From: Ciborinia camelliae
Lineage: Eukaryota > Ascomycota > Leotiomycetes > Helotiales > Sclerotiniaceae
DNA: 64,000 nucleotides
Direction: 5' to 3'
Assembly: GCA_025890175.1 (NCBI GenBank)
Contig: JANPYM010000007.1
Location: 2,541,063 to 2,605,062, forward strand
The notes beneath the pieces are model-generated. The model saw nothing but the letters and a program-made list of their open reading frames with translations. It had not been told where the DNA came from and did no database searches. This document shows positions 24,937-37,051 of the stretch, in pieces. Within the stretch, counting starts at the first letter, position 1. Every line of letters begins with the position of its first letter. Both the position numbers and the translations under genes were made by a program.

Positions 24937-26746
24937 CTAAGTTGGTCTCTGTTCTTTAAATTCCTCTTCAACTTCCAATGTCTTCACAACACCAATATGA
25001 ATATCCCATCCCCTCTCCCCCACTTTCTCCCTAGATGTGTTCTGACTGCTAGCTGCACCGAGATTTTCACCATCCCTATCTCTCTCTTTATCCCTCCTCA
25101 CCGATCCTGTTATTGCTCGTCCTATGCTGTTAATATTGATATTACTACCCGAAGAAACAAATGACGCGGGACCAAATGCTCCTCCTCCTCCTCCTCCTCC
25201 TCCCATCTCCTCATCTCCCCGGCTCGTGCTTGTAAAACTCGAAAGTTCAAAAGCACTCGCGCCCACGGTATGATCATGGATGGGGTGTTCGGCGCTGAGA
25301 GGAGTTCTCGAACTCTCCCTGCTGAGATTGTTGAAATTGGAATTGGAGTATGGTTGAGAGTGGAATTCCGAGGTCGATTTGACGCCAAAGCCGGGTGAGG
25401 AGAGAGCTGAGCCTTTGGTAGTGAAGGTGGGGCTGCCGAGAGAGTTGCCGGTGGTGCGCGAGAGTTGGGAGTTGAAAAATTTGGGTATGTAGATTACGAA
25501 GAAGGCTTTTGTGGCGGGGATCGAGGCGCAGATCTGGCGGGAGAGAGGTGTTAGATTTACAGGAGAGGAGAAATGGGAGGGGTGGCGGGGAGGAACTTAC
25601 AATTCCAATATACAGCTCAACGGCAGCGGAAATCCATACGGGATATGAAGCCCATATTTGATCATATACTTTGGTGACGTGGTACATGAAGTAGGTGCGG
25701 ACGATACCTGCGAAACAGGAGAGGAAGCCGAGGGTGAAGAGGAAGGAGACAATGAGGGCTTGGCGGCGGGGGAGTTTGGTTGTATACTAAGTTAATAGTT
25801 AGTACAAGTTTTGATTTGGTTGAGCTTGGGGGTGATGGCACAGAGCAAACTAACCACAGTATGGATGGGAAGGAGAACCACTAGGAAATCGGTAAGAGTA
25901 TTGACAATTCCTGCGAATAGGAGCGTCGAAGATTGATCTATGCAATTCGGCTGTGGATCAACGGTCACTTTCCAGTAATCTTGTGGGGGCCTGTTACACA
26001 GTCAGTACATCATTATACATCTCGATCTACTGCCCCTCGGCCCATCTCATCTCATCTCATAATGTCATCATCAAAGAAAAAGACTATTCCTAACTAACCT
26101 GCATTGAAACACCAACACAATTACAAACAGGCTTCCCTGCAACGCCACTATAGAAATGGCACCTATGGTAACCCTTCTCCAGAATCTCGAGGCATTGGTC
26201 AACATGCGGCGGACAAGCATTAACATGGATAGTTTGGTGAGTGTGCATGCGGATGCGAACATGGCCTCTATCAACAGGACCATCTTGAGTCCAAATTCCA
26301 CATGGTCACTGGGGATATCGTACTAGATTATTGTTAGCGATGAATTGAGGGGGTTGGTATGGCAAGGGAAGCTCCGTACTTGATGTCGAGTCCACATAAA
26401 CTTGGTATCTGCCAGCAAACTCAAAATGAAGAAAGCCGTGGTGGGTATCTACTCCCTCATCCTGTTAGCATTTCCACTCATATCAAATATCCCATCCACA
26501 TCCATCGATGTCCAGGCTGTAGCCAAATCAATAGGTATGACCAACCATAGCAAACAAAATCATGATATCATCCCCCCCAAATGAAGCACTCATCCTCGTC
26601 CTCGTCCATATCCTCAGCGACATGAAGCAACATAAAATTGAGTATAATACAATATTCAGGATAACGTTCTCAGGACCATGTGTTACCGGGTCGACATAAT
26701 TTGGTTCAGGCCATGAGTCTAATACCCATTTGGGAGGTAGCTGCAT
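24937..26746 (-). CDS. Fungal rhodopsin-domain integral membrane protein
   Basis: Six exons (26746-26546, 26448-26380, 26322-26099, 25990-25855, 25786-25601, 25533-24937) encode 470 residues. About seven hydrophobic helices are visible, including VILNIVLYSILCCFMSLRIW, the segment after GGDDIMILFAM, and a helix before the motif FQCRPPQDYW. The order GGDD, then a conserved Cys in the extracellular loop (DPQPNCID), then LTDFLVVLLPI fits the large fungal family annotated as rhodopsin-domain or PTH11-like proteins. The C-terminal 170 residues are a Ser/Gly-rich cytoplasmic tail with a run of eight or nine Gly. No ligand or signalling partner is known. The first intron uses donor GTTGGT, which still fits GTNNGT, and a TGCTAAC branch site. 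Confidence 0.88.
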
Positions 26747-27191
26747 CTTGCTGTCTCTCCGACTTCAAAAGAAAATGGTGATGACTTAGACGAATCGGAA
26801 AAAAGAGGGGGGGAAAGAATGTAGATCGAACAAAAGATTGTGGAGGGAGAGAAAGACTACTGATATTCAATAGAATGAAAACGTTCGAAAGATGGTGATA
26901 TGCGTGTCATATCAATACGTCAAGCAATAATGTGTATAACAAGGACCAGTGTGGTGAGCAACATATATCAAACAGAAAGGAATAAATGAATGAATACAAA
27001 ATCCAAAAGAAAGAGAAGAACGGATTGTAAACAATCCGAAGGGGCACTATGGGGATTGAAACCAACCGGTATGCGGTTAAGCATTCTCGCCTTGACCAAA
27101 GGATTCCTGACCACACCTTAAGTCTGCTACGCCGTCGAAATGGAATCTTCGCGACTATTTTCACCCCCACCTGCGGAGAATCCTTACCATC

Positions 27192-27714
27192 ATGTCGATT
27201 ATCCAATCCCAGCCACAGAAATGGAAATCTCAAGCATGGATCATGAGAGAAGAAGATATCTCCAATAGAATTGAATCCGTGCAGACTTCGTGATAATGCA
27301 AATATTATAGTGTCAGAAATAGTTTCCCGTTGATGTCGGCCCTCTAGAGCTCTATGGGCTCAGGGCATGGGAGGGAACATGGTTCGATTATGACCACAAA
27401 ATCTGCGCTACTACACATATCTCGGAAGACTACGATATTCGCGATGAACGAGAGGTTGTGATAGGCAGCGAACTTCGCCAAGTCTTGAACAAGAACATCG
27501 AAGGTAAATTTCATGTCTGTGTGTGTGAACTATCGAAAGCTCTCGGACTAGATTATCAACAATGAATCTGAAAGAGGAAAAAAACAGAGTTATAAAATGT
27601 GGCTTAGAATTTGGCGCGCTGAATGTGCTAGCAGTGTTTCACATCTACACTGGTAAACTCATACACCGAGGCCAAATTTTCATTCCTCAGGATTCAGGTA
27701 TCTCGCGTAACTGA
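27192..27714 (+). CDS. Possible small gene, unresolved model
   Basis: A coding-like open stretch runs through about 27325-27563 on the plus strand, reading VGPLELYGLRAWEGTWFDYD and then DYDIRDEREVVIGSELRQVL. A short frame starting at ATG 27192 could join it by a 44-nt intron (27280-27323 approximately, weak GTGCAG donor). A 3' exon ending at TGA 27714 could follow a GTAAAT donor near 27505. Without the last intron the frame stops at about 27564. I recognise no family. The weak donor and lack of homology mean it may be a decayed gene or chance open frame. It lies in the 1.1-kb gap between the rhodopsin-domain gene and eIF3g. Confidence 0.25.
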
Positions 27715-27844
27715 TTTTTCATTTTGTGCGGACAGAACAATTCTGATAGTTAGCAAAGTTCATAAATCCATGTCCAATGTCCTTTGAAGCAAGAAATCAA
27801 TGATATCCCATTACACATAACGTCCCTTCGAAATCCCGGTATAT

Positions 27845-28881
27845 CTATGAAGCCTTCTTTGCGAACTCGACTCGTAAAATCAAGTGCTTGAAACCATAAC
27901 CATCCATTTTTGCGCACGCAGTCGCGGCATCCGTTCTCTCCTGGAAACTGATAAATGCAAAGCCCTTTGCCAAACCAGTTTCTCTATCCTTTGCCAAAAA
28001 GACTCTCGTGACTCTGCCGAAACGCTCAAACATGTCCCGAAGTTCTTGTTCTTCGGCCATTTCTGAGACCTATTTTGTATATTAGCAAAGCAAGCAAGTC
28101 TACCAAAACAAAGATCACTTACGTTTGTAACGCGCAGAGTAGCCAAATCATCTCTCTCAAACTTGCCACCGCCCATTCTCTCACCACCAGCGGTACCACC
28201 GTTTCGAAGATGAGGTGGTACGTATGAAGATTTTCCTGCACCAAGGCCGCCAGGACCCTCTGGAGTATCTGCGTGGCCAGCAGCAACATCGACTGCTCCT
28301 TCCTCGCCCAAAGGTGCCATTGTGCCCTTGAAGGGACACTTGGCTGTGAAATGCTCTCCGCTACAAATACGACATTTGACTTGCTTGTCCTTCAACTTGT
28401 TCTTCATGGCTCCGGCATCCGAAACCTCCTCCTTGGCATCCTTTCTCCAGTTCGTGCTTGGTCGGAATATGATGTTCTCTCCTACACTGGTTGTATCTGA
28501 AGCTGGCTGAAGTAAAATAAAAATCAGTCATTATTCCCCCCTTGATTGAGATTCCTTTTAAACTCACCCCCGCAGCATCCTTTTGAGATAATCCGAACTT
28601 GCTCCAGGATTTTCTCTCGGCGACTCTTGGGTTGACAATTTCCTTCACTTTGGTGAATCTGATGCGGCGTGTAGTCTTGACCTTCTTTCCATCATCGTTG
28701 AATCGCCATGTTACAATCGTTTGTGTGCCATCTTTATTGGTAGTAGTTGTTGACTGTGGGAGTTCGTTGGAATCCTCGAGATCCTCATCGTCGGCCCAAT
28801 CCCGATTACTATGGTGTTTGTTAGATTGTGCTGATGGCTGACTGCAAATATTGAATTTTCTCACTTTGCGACTTTAGACAT
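27845..28881 (-). CDS. TIF35: Translation initiation factor eIF3 subunit G
   Basis: Four exons (28881-28865, 28808-28568, 28506-28123, 28069-27845) encode 288 residues, the normal length. The N-terminal region starts [24 protein letters not shown] zinc knuckle follows in [15 protein letters not shown]. The C-terminal RRM carries RNP2 (LRVTNVSE) and RNP1 (KGFAFISF). eIF3g is part of the cytoplasmic eIF3 complex and supports scanning and reinitiation, working with eIF3i. The 17-nt first exon is supported by the shared MSKVA start and frame continuity. Nothing unusual is seen in the domains. Confidence 0.96.
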
Positions 28882-29980
28882 TTTGTGAATAGATGTGTTC
28901 TTTGTATCTGGTGGGGTATGTAATGTGTATTGCGACCAAGATACGAGCCTTTTATCGTATCAAGCCCTCGTGATTTTTCTCTGCTTAAATTCGATGGCAG
29001 AGTTGTTGATCGTGACTTCGATTGTGGGGTGTTCGAAGTTCAAATGTCAAGTTCTTATTTAAAAATATCGCTTTGAGTGGGTGGGCGAAATTTGTTTGCT
29101 AGGGCGAGCTTTCGTTATCAAGATGAGTCTAACCACTTCCGGGACTAGCGGGATAGGTACTTGTTGCCTTGTCCTCGCCGCCTCCTTCAAAGCTTTCAAC
29201 GAATTTTACCAACGATTGTTTGACTCATCTTTATAGATATTTTATTTATCCCGTCGAATAACAATTGTGAAGGATTGATTGAGGTAGGATTGTGGCAAAC
29301 TTCCTGGTAAAACTCTCTCGCCATGCTATTATACACCCAACTCCATTGGATATATGTACTCGAATAGCAGGCCAAATATTGATTTAGTCATTGAGAGTAG
29401 TTGGATTTTGTTAGGTAGGTAGTTATATGTGGTCTTGGATGGTCACAGAGTATGAGATATAATTTTTAATCTTATGGGTTGGAATATCTATCTATACGGG
29501 CAATACTCGAGGCTGGGCTAGACCTCATGATGATGTACCTCCCTAGGTACCTAGAAGATACTGATTGAGCCTTGGAGGAATTGAGGCGTAGTTCTGGTGG
29601 CATATGTCAAGAGTCATCTATTTCATTTTAAGTACCCATCAACGATTGGATTGGAATCTTCAATTTAAGTCTTGAGAGGGGATGTCATATTATTCGTCGT
29701 CGTCTTATCCTAGTTTTATACACAGCTTTTGTAATGCCATTTTCCATAATTTTGCCTCATAACACATTCCCTGAACGCTGAAATCTAGCGAACAGCATTG
29801 GTTGCTCCAACGCCATTTTGTCCCAAAGCTGAAGAGTAAGAAAATTTGTATGTATGTCAACAAGGGAAATTGCTGCTTATATGCAGCATATGAGTACAAG
29901 AATACAATGAACGGTAGCTCTATGTGTGCCCCTGGATATCGCTAAAAGAGTTGAGATGAAATGTGCCTAAATTAAATATT
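28882..29980. other. Intergenic, no gene seen
   Basis: A 1.1-kb spacer between the eIF3g start and the Hsp70 stop, both on the minus strand. It holds the eIF3g promoter and the Hsp70 3' UTR. A TACCTCCCTAGGTACCTAG palindromic patch lies near 29535-29555. A 64-codon frame at 29705-29899 has no supporting features. Confidence 0.55.
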
Positions 29981-32205
29981 TCAAGGCTTCTTCTCGCCGT
30001 CCTTAGCCTCGCCTTCTGATGCAGTGCCTTCTGGCTTGGCCTCTCCGGAGTCGGCACGGGCCTTGTGCATCTTGTCGAAAAGGTTCAAGCTGGCCATTTG
30101 GAGCTCATCAGTCTTCTCCTTTAACTCGGCAGCAGTAACAGTGCCTTCTCCGGCCTGGCTCTTGCTGACAAACTCACGGAGAGCAGTGATCTTCTCACGG
30201 ATGCCATCAGCCTCGGTTTTGTCGAGTCTGTCGGCAAATTCGTTCAAAGCCTTCTCGGTATCGTTGAGAACACTGTCTGATCGGTTGGCAGCCTCAATGG
30301 CAGCCTTGCGCTCCTTATCCGACTCAGCATATCTTTCAGAATCATCAACCATGTTCTGGATTTCAGCGTCAGACAGACCAGAGCCGGAGGCAATGGTGAT
30401 GGAGTGGTCCTTGTTGGTAGACTTATCCTTGGCGTGAACGTGAACAATGGCGTCCGCGTCAATGTCGAAGGTGACCTCAATTTGTGGAACACCTCTGTGG
30501 GCGGGTGGGATACCAACAAGTTGGAAGTTGCCGAGCATCTTGTTGTCGCGGACAAGCTCACGCTCACCTTGGTAAACCTTAATCTCGACAGCAGTCTGGA
30601 AATCGGCGGCGGTGGAGAAAATTTGCGACTTCTTGGTAGGAATGGTGGTGTTTCGGTTGATCAATCTAGTGAACACACCTCCGAGGGTCTCAATACCAAG
30701 AGACAATGGGGTAACATCCAAGAGAAGGACATCGGTGACGTTACCAGCGAGAACACCACCTTGAATAGCAGCACCCATGGCAACAGCCTCATCTGGGTTG
30801 ACGGACTTGGCGGGGTCACGACCAAAGATTGACTTGACTGACTCGCTGACCTTTGGCATACGGGTCATTCCACCAACCAAGATAACTTCTTGAATGTCTT
30901 TAGCAGCGAGGTTGGCATCCTTCAAAGCCTTTCGTACTGGCTCGATAGTGCGGGTGATCAATGGGTCAACAAGCTTCTCCAACTGTGATCGAGAAAGCTT
31001 TTGGTTGATGTGCTTTGGTCCGGAAGAGTCGGCAGTGATGAAAGGAAGGTTGATATCAGTTTGCATGGAAGAAGATAATTCGATCTTAGCCTTCTCGGCA
31101 GCCTCACGGATACGTTGGATGGCCATGCGGTCACCAGAAAGATCAATGCCAGAGTCTTTCTTGAATTGTTGAACCAAGTGACGAACCAAGTGGATATCGA
31201 AATCTTCACCTCCCAAGTGGGTATCACCGTTGGTAGACTTAACTTCGAAGACACCCTTTTGGATCTCGAGGACGGAGATATCGAAGGTACCTCCACCCAA
31301 ATCGTAAACAGCGATGATCTTGTCCTCATCCTTCTCCAAACCGTAAGCGAGGGCGGCAGCGGTTGGCTCGTTGACGACTCTGAGAACGTTCAAACCGGCA
31401 ATTTGACCAGCATCCTTAGTAGCTTGACGTTGGGAATCGTTGAAGTAAGCGGGAACGGTAACGACGGCATTTTGAACAGGCTTGGTAAGATAGGCTTCGG
31501 CAGTTTCCTTCATCTTTTGCAAAACGAATCCACCAATTTGCGATGGGGAGTATTTCTCGCCACGAGCAGAAACCCAAGCATCACCGTTTGTGTGTTGAAC
31601 GATCTTGTATGGAACCTCCTTGATATCACGTTGAACCTCAGCGTCAGTGAACTTTCGTCCGATCAAACGCTTTGTGGCGAACAAGGTGTTCTCTGGGTTT
31701 ACAACAGCTTGACGTTTTGCAGATACACCAACTAATCTTTCGCCATCTTGTGCGAAAGCTACTACGGATGGGGTGGTACGGGCACCTAGTCGCCGAGTCA
31801 GCATGGGGCTAAAAGAAATGAGGGGCGAAAAAAAATACCTTCTGAGTTCTCGATAATCTTCGCAGTTTGTCCTTCCATCACAGCCACCGCTGAGTTGGTG
31901 GTACCTGTTGCAATATCAGTATGCTATTCGAAATGCTTGCCACCGCATGAAGTGAACATACCCAAATCAATACCAATGACTGGTCCCTTAACCTTCTTGT
32001 CTGCATCATCTGAGTTCCATCGTCTAGTAAACGATGAGCCTAATGGTGTGCGAAGAGGTGCTGAGCGTGTGACAGAGGATGTTGCTCTTGGAAGCTGGTG
32101 GGCAAGAAAAGTTAGCTTGTTGATAATATGCAATACCATTTATTTACTCGACTTCAATCTCCTTCAGTGCAAACTTACAGCTCTGGAAATTCTGGAAGCA
32201 AACAT
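29981..32205 (-). CDS. SSC1: Mitochondrial matrix Hsp70 chaperone
   Basis: Four exons (32205-32179, 32094-31962, 31904-31839, 31785-29981) encode 676 residues. The first 35 or so residues are rich in Arg, Ser and Ala with no acidic residues, a typical matrix-targeting presequence. The ATPase domain shows IDLGTTNS starting near residue 51, [12 protein letters not shown], and [10 protein letters not shown]. The substrate-binding domain and a charged helical lid ending in [11 protein letters not shown] follow; no cytosolic EEVD tail is present. As the motor of the TIM23 import machinery and main matrix chaperone it works with Mdj1 and Mge1. It faces the WD40/DUF2415 gene across a 700-bp divergent region. 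Mdj1 and Lon are encoded 15 and 22 kb downstream on the plus strand. Confidence 0.97.
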
Positions 32206-32905
32206 CTTTATTTGTTCTGCTTCTATAACACAAATACCCTAATTGTAAAAGTAATTGAATTAGGTAGGAGAAGAAGGAATGGGTATGAGAAGAAAAAGTT
32301 ATAATCAAATCAGTCGAGGGTTTATTGAGGTGATGGAGGGAGAAAAAAAATGGCCATTTTAGCGTCTTTTTTCGGTCAATCGGTAGAACATCATCGAATC
32401 GGTAAACACGTGACATCTTATCTATGCAGCACCGGGAAATATGGTCCAAGCGTTGCAAGGGTATGAGTGAAGTATGAGGTATGAGGTATGATTGAGGTGA
32501 AGTGAGGACCGGGCGACTGCCTATCCACTTAGAATGCGGGATAACCTACCTACCTACCACTCATTAGTTGCCAAAATTAGTAAGCTTGACGTCGTTTTAA
32601 ACCTTTCATGACTACAACTCCGAGGTCTCTTGAAACCATGACATTAATAAATGCCGCTGCCAGTAACAGCAGCTTCTGTATCCATCTCTTCAATACCATT
32701 TACCACACTTTACCATTTGGGATGCTCCGAATTATTTCTTTCATCAAAGAAAGGAAGTTCTTCAAAAAGACCACCACCATCTGGGCGCATAAATAGTTTT
32801 CAAAACATTTACAAAATTGAACCTTATCCTGATATACAGATACCTACCTTTACTTTGTTTGCATTCTATTGTGCATGGTTGCAACATCTTTGAGTGTACG
32901 GCAGC
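32206..32905. promoter_or_regulatory. Divergent promoter region, Hsp70 / DUF2415 gene
   Basis: These 700 bp lie between two divergent start codons and must contain both promoters. A palindromic E-box CACGTG lies at 32407-32412, a TGACGTCG site close to the CRE consensus lies near 32588, and GAGGTAT units are repeated near 32476-32490. I could not find a clean heat-shock element with three alternating GAA/TTC units. Assignments are by motif only. Confidence 0.5.
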
Positions 32906-35408
32906 ATGGCTGTCAAAGAAGAAAGCTCGTGAGTTTGTACAACGTAGTTCATTCTGTAAAGCCTCTGATCCAGATGCTGATCATTTGTATTGCCGTAGAT
33001 ATCATCCTACAGAAGACTTGATTCGCCTCTCACCTCGAAAATACTATCGCGCTTCCATAAATCCAAGGTACGGAAAATACCCCATTGCGCCCATTCGTGT
33101 TTGGATCAGAGTCGACGATGTGGAAGTTTACGCATCATCGCAGATTGGCTGGAAGTGTCTGTTCAGTCGCCCTTTTCTGTAGATGGCTGGTTGATACTAT
33201 GTTGGCTTTTCTGGGAGGGGTAGTGTCCACCAAATAGAACGAGGAGATTTCTAACTTCGTGTAGTCACTGGCAGTTGCATGATCTGTTAAGTTCTCCGAA
33301 GCAGCATATTATTTACTACCCAAGTTCGCGTGACATAATTTGCCTTAATACCAAATCCCACGAGCGAGAGCTTCTTACAACTTTAAAATACGAGCCGCGA
33401 TGTTTAACAGCCGCAAAGGATTGGGTATGCGCTGGAGGAGATAGAGGACAATTTACAAGCTTTTATGTAGGAGAAGGAGAAAGACCTGGGAAGACCGATT
33501 CGCTTCTGGAGCTGAGTGCCGATGCCGATGCTCGATTACCTCTCATCCTCCAACCATCTGCGAGAGAAATTCAAAGTGAATCTTCCGAGAATTCCCGAAG
33601 ATCTAGTCCTGATGCCACCACTCCGCATGTATCGAAAAAGGTCGGTTCGGACGTTGTAAACTGCATAACACTTTGGTTCCCATCAGAATTATCGTTACCC
33701 ACGGGATATACGGACCCCGTGGCTGTTGCAGCACTCAACGACAGTTCTGTTACTATATTGAGTTTACATGACTCTGAGATATTAAATACTCTTACTTACC
33801 CTGATTACGTGAATCGCGCAGTAATCTCACCGAAAGGAGATCTTCTCGTTGCAATGTAGGTTCCTCAAGTTCACCCAATATTGGCACCCTATTGACTTGA
33901 CATAGCTGCGATGATCCGTTTCTCTATATTCACAAAAGACAGATAAAGCAGGTCTCACGGCCTCGCTTTAGCTCACATGCCAATGAGTATGAATGGGCAT
34001 TTTCTGGCAGGATTCAGCTGGAAGGGCAACGGCCAGCTGATAAAAGTCCTATGAGAGGCTCATTTGCAGCATGCTTTTCTAACTCAGGCAGATATCTTGC
34101 TGTGGCCACTCAATATGGAGTTATATCAATTTTTATGACTGAACTCCTCACTAATCATGACGTCGATCCATTAGTTGTTACTTTCACCACATCGCGGCCT
34201 AATTCCGAATCTGGAGCTGTCAGAGCCATGGAATTCTCGCCAAACTCTTTTGACCTCCTTGCATGGACTGAAGCCAGCGGACGCATTGGAGTAGCAGATG
34301 TCCGCGATTTGTTCATCTCAAGGCAAACAATTAATATCGATTCTCGTGGGGACGGCGTTGAACGAGTTTGGTTGATTGATCGCGCAAATGACCCCCTGAC
34401 GATAGTGGCTAGGATAGATGCCAGACTTCGTGGCTTTCGTACTGAATCCCCTTCTGACAACTCTGCAAGCGCCATACCAGACTATCTGAGTTTGGACCTT
34501 GACCGACAGCAACTTAGAAGTCTAACCCGCGATTTGGCAGATAGACACCAACTTCCGCCAACAGCTGATGAGCTGGAGATATTACAGGCACATAGAATGG
34601 CCCGTCGACAAAGGGATGCAGCACGTGAGGCTCAAACACACGGAAGCAACTCCAGGTGGGATTATTTGGATGGTGAAAGATCGGCGGATACATCCGTAAC
34701 GTCTCGCGAGGGCTCTGGTACCGAAGAACGCCGCATATCCACGGCTGGTCTCCCAAGTGCTTTACAAGAATTTGTAAATTCTAACCGCACCCCAGCTTCA
34801 TTTCGAGCGTTCATTGACAGGCATAATCAGGACCGAGAAAGGCGTGCAGCACAGAATGAGAGCAGGCGGCAAACGTCATCTCTCCTGGGTGATACCACAG
34901 TGGATGGTGAGTCTAACAGAACTACACGAACAAGCGCAGATACCTTTTCTGGTTTGGAACGTCTGTCACTCGCCGCCCCTCGTCTTTCCACCATTGGTTA
35001 TGAAACAGCTCCTAACGCTTGGGCTGAACTTGAAGAAATGTATCGAACACGATTACCTAGAGATCCTCAATCCATGCCTCAAGCCGAGGGTACGGACGAA
35101 GAAATTCGAGCCTTCGCTCAAAGATCAAGACAGCCATGGCGGCCCTTAGATGCACTCACTCGGCTTAACCTCGATATGAGAAACGATACTAATTTATCGA
35201 GACGAGGAGAGAGAGAGGATAGCAGAGAACCGGTTGACACTATGGGAATTGCCTGGAGCGAGGATAGTAGGCTATTGTATGCGCTCTTCTATATTAATCA
35301 TTCACAATGCTAACAAATTGCAGATATGTTGGTGCTGGAGATGGAATTCATGAATATCAGGTGAATGTGACTGGACGAAAAATATTTCCACACCGTGTAT
35401 TACAATAA
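32906..35408 (+). CDS. WD40-like protein with DUF2415 domain
   Basis: Five exons (32906-32928, 32999-33067, 33265-33855, 33906-35276, 35324-35408) encode 712 residues. The N-terminal half has beta-propeller-like repeats, e.g. HIIYYPSSRDIICLNT, WVCAGGDRGQF, RYLAVATQYGVISIF. The patch FSPNSFDLLAWTEASGRIGV matches my memory of the short fungal DUF2415 motif, where a propeller blade leads into VADVRD. A long Arg/Gln/Ser-rich disordered segment follows, and the last blade (MGIAWSEDSRLLYVGAGDGI) closes the protein. The function of the family is not known to me. The 23-nt first exon and 69-nt second exon are supported by intact frame and standard splice sites. It is divergent to the mtHsp70 gene. 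Confidence 0.85.
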
Positions 35409-37051
35409 TTGTATTGGATGATATCTGGAAGGTCATTTAAGGGGTGGGGAGAGGGGATCGGAGTTAGGAGTTTATTGGTCGAGGACCAATATTGGAATTT
35501 GATGCCTATGAAATTATTTGCTTGCGAAGTAAAAAAGCTGGCTATCATTAACTTAATTTACTCTAAGTTACACCAAATCAAATCAAGAACTACCTGCATC
35601 GAGAACTATTTCAGCCAACCAACTCAGGGAGGTAAATGTCCCGAATAATTTACTACAATAGAATGTCATGTGATACTCTGCCATTTGGTGCCTAAACTAA
35701 ACTTATTTGAACTTCATATTCAGGCTGTCAAGGTATGGATCTAATAGTTACTCCTGAATCTTTGAACTACTAGGTGCCTACCTAGTAGGTGGTACTAAAT
35801 CCTTGTACGTACCTAGGTAGATATATACCCAGTAGTATATATATATATATAATAAAAGGCTCATACCAACTTCATGTTTGTTATATCCTCACATAATTCA
35901 TTTTTCACTTCATACTTTATTAGATTTGATTACTAGAGCAAAGTGCTATACGGTGCTAGCAGTCACAACAATCATGGGAAACAATACTTCCCAAGTCGAT
36001 CAACCGGAATTACCATCCAATAGCCGAGAGATAATTAGCTATTCGTTTTAGCATTCAAGTTATCTGAATACCATCAAAGTAGCTACTAAGAAATTTCCAA
36101 CTTCTAAAACTTGACAACAAAGGAAGTTGATCGTAAAGCATATAGTATCGTTTTCGAGATGATGCAGTGATCTATGAACAAGTCATGGATTTTATTCAAA
36201 ATTTTCAAGAAGACGAGGACCATGTCACCTGAAGATCTTGAAACGGTTGTCGGTGAGCTTTTTGAAGGGCATGGTGATCTGATTCGAGGGTATCATAATC
36301 TATTACCTGCTTTCAAGGAATAACAAACTCTTCGTAGGGGAGAGGAAAGAGAACATATGAATAAGAATGAAGGCCTGGAGAGAATCGCCAATGACAAAAG
36401 ACAAGCAGACCATATCCGGACTTGCGAAGTGGGAAGTTGATGTATAGCAACTATCGTCTTCCTAGTATATAAATCAGATAAGATTCCATAGAACTTAGCT
36501 CGATGACTAAACTAGTGTACATCGAATCCTTTTATAACAACATATTTAGGAAAAGAAAAAAATGAAGATATTTTGATCAGGTTGGCCATCGATCGGATCC
36601 CCTGGGCGTCAAACCTCCTTGAAATTACCGGTACTTCTTGATTAATATCAAGATTATTTTGTCCAGGAACAATTACTTGGATATTATGAAGATGATTCGG
36701 AAGAACTACCTCCATACAGTATGTCGATACCAGTGAGAATTTCCGAATTCCCGAATCTCTTCAAGTTGTGAACTACCTACACATACCAAGTACAGGAATA
36801 TATCATTCTTATAAAGTAACCTCTCCATCCATTGTAGATACACAAACTAATATTCAAGTTATTCTCTTTATGCATTCTACTTTAATTTCCACTTCCAATA
36901 TCAGATCATCTTCTTCAAATTTGTTTTTCCCCTTGGGATTTTTCTTCCGCAATTACCTATTGATTCATACATACATATATCCCGTACAAACCGAGGTTTT
37001 TTATTCATTCATGACCTCCCTCTTTCTTCCATGGATATAGGTAATCTAACC
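35409..37051. other. Intergenic region with gene relic
   Basis: This 1.6-kb stretch contains a TA microsatellite near 35837-35852, TACCTAGGTA-type palindromes near 35770-35820 and a broken PAH-domain frame at 36123-36323, described separately. Nothing else coding was recognised. The part before 37052 includes the 3' UTR of the DUF7707-type gene. Confidence 0.55.
36123..36323 (+). pseudogene. Broken PAH (Sin3-type) domain relic
   Basis: Translated pieces in two frames together resemble one paired amphipathic helix domain of the Sin3 type. One frame gives EVDRKAYSIVF (from 36123), the shifted frame DDAVIYEQVMDFIQNFQ (from 36158), and the first frame again EDLETVVGELFEGHGDLIRG (from 36231) to a stop at 36321-36323. 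The spacing of A..Y, F..I..F, LF.GH.DLI.G and LLP follows the PAH pattern. The middle piece is displaced by one base, and the outer frame carries a TGA at 36168, so no continuous protein is possible. I see no GT-AG intron that repairs it. It may derive from a small stand-alone PAH protein or a fragment of a Sin3-like gene. A sequencing error is the alternative. Confidence 0.5.

Noticed and set aside
30404..31735. Long plus-strand frames opposite mtHsp70
   Set aside because: Mirror frames created by the codon bias of the Hsp70 gene; no independent features.
32186..32200. GAA/TTC/GAA pattern near the Hsp70 start as a heat-shock element
   Set aside because: It lies inside coding exon 1 and the spacing of units does not fit the consensus.
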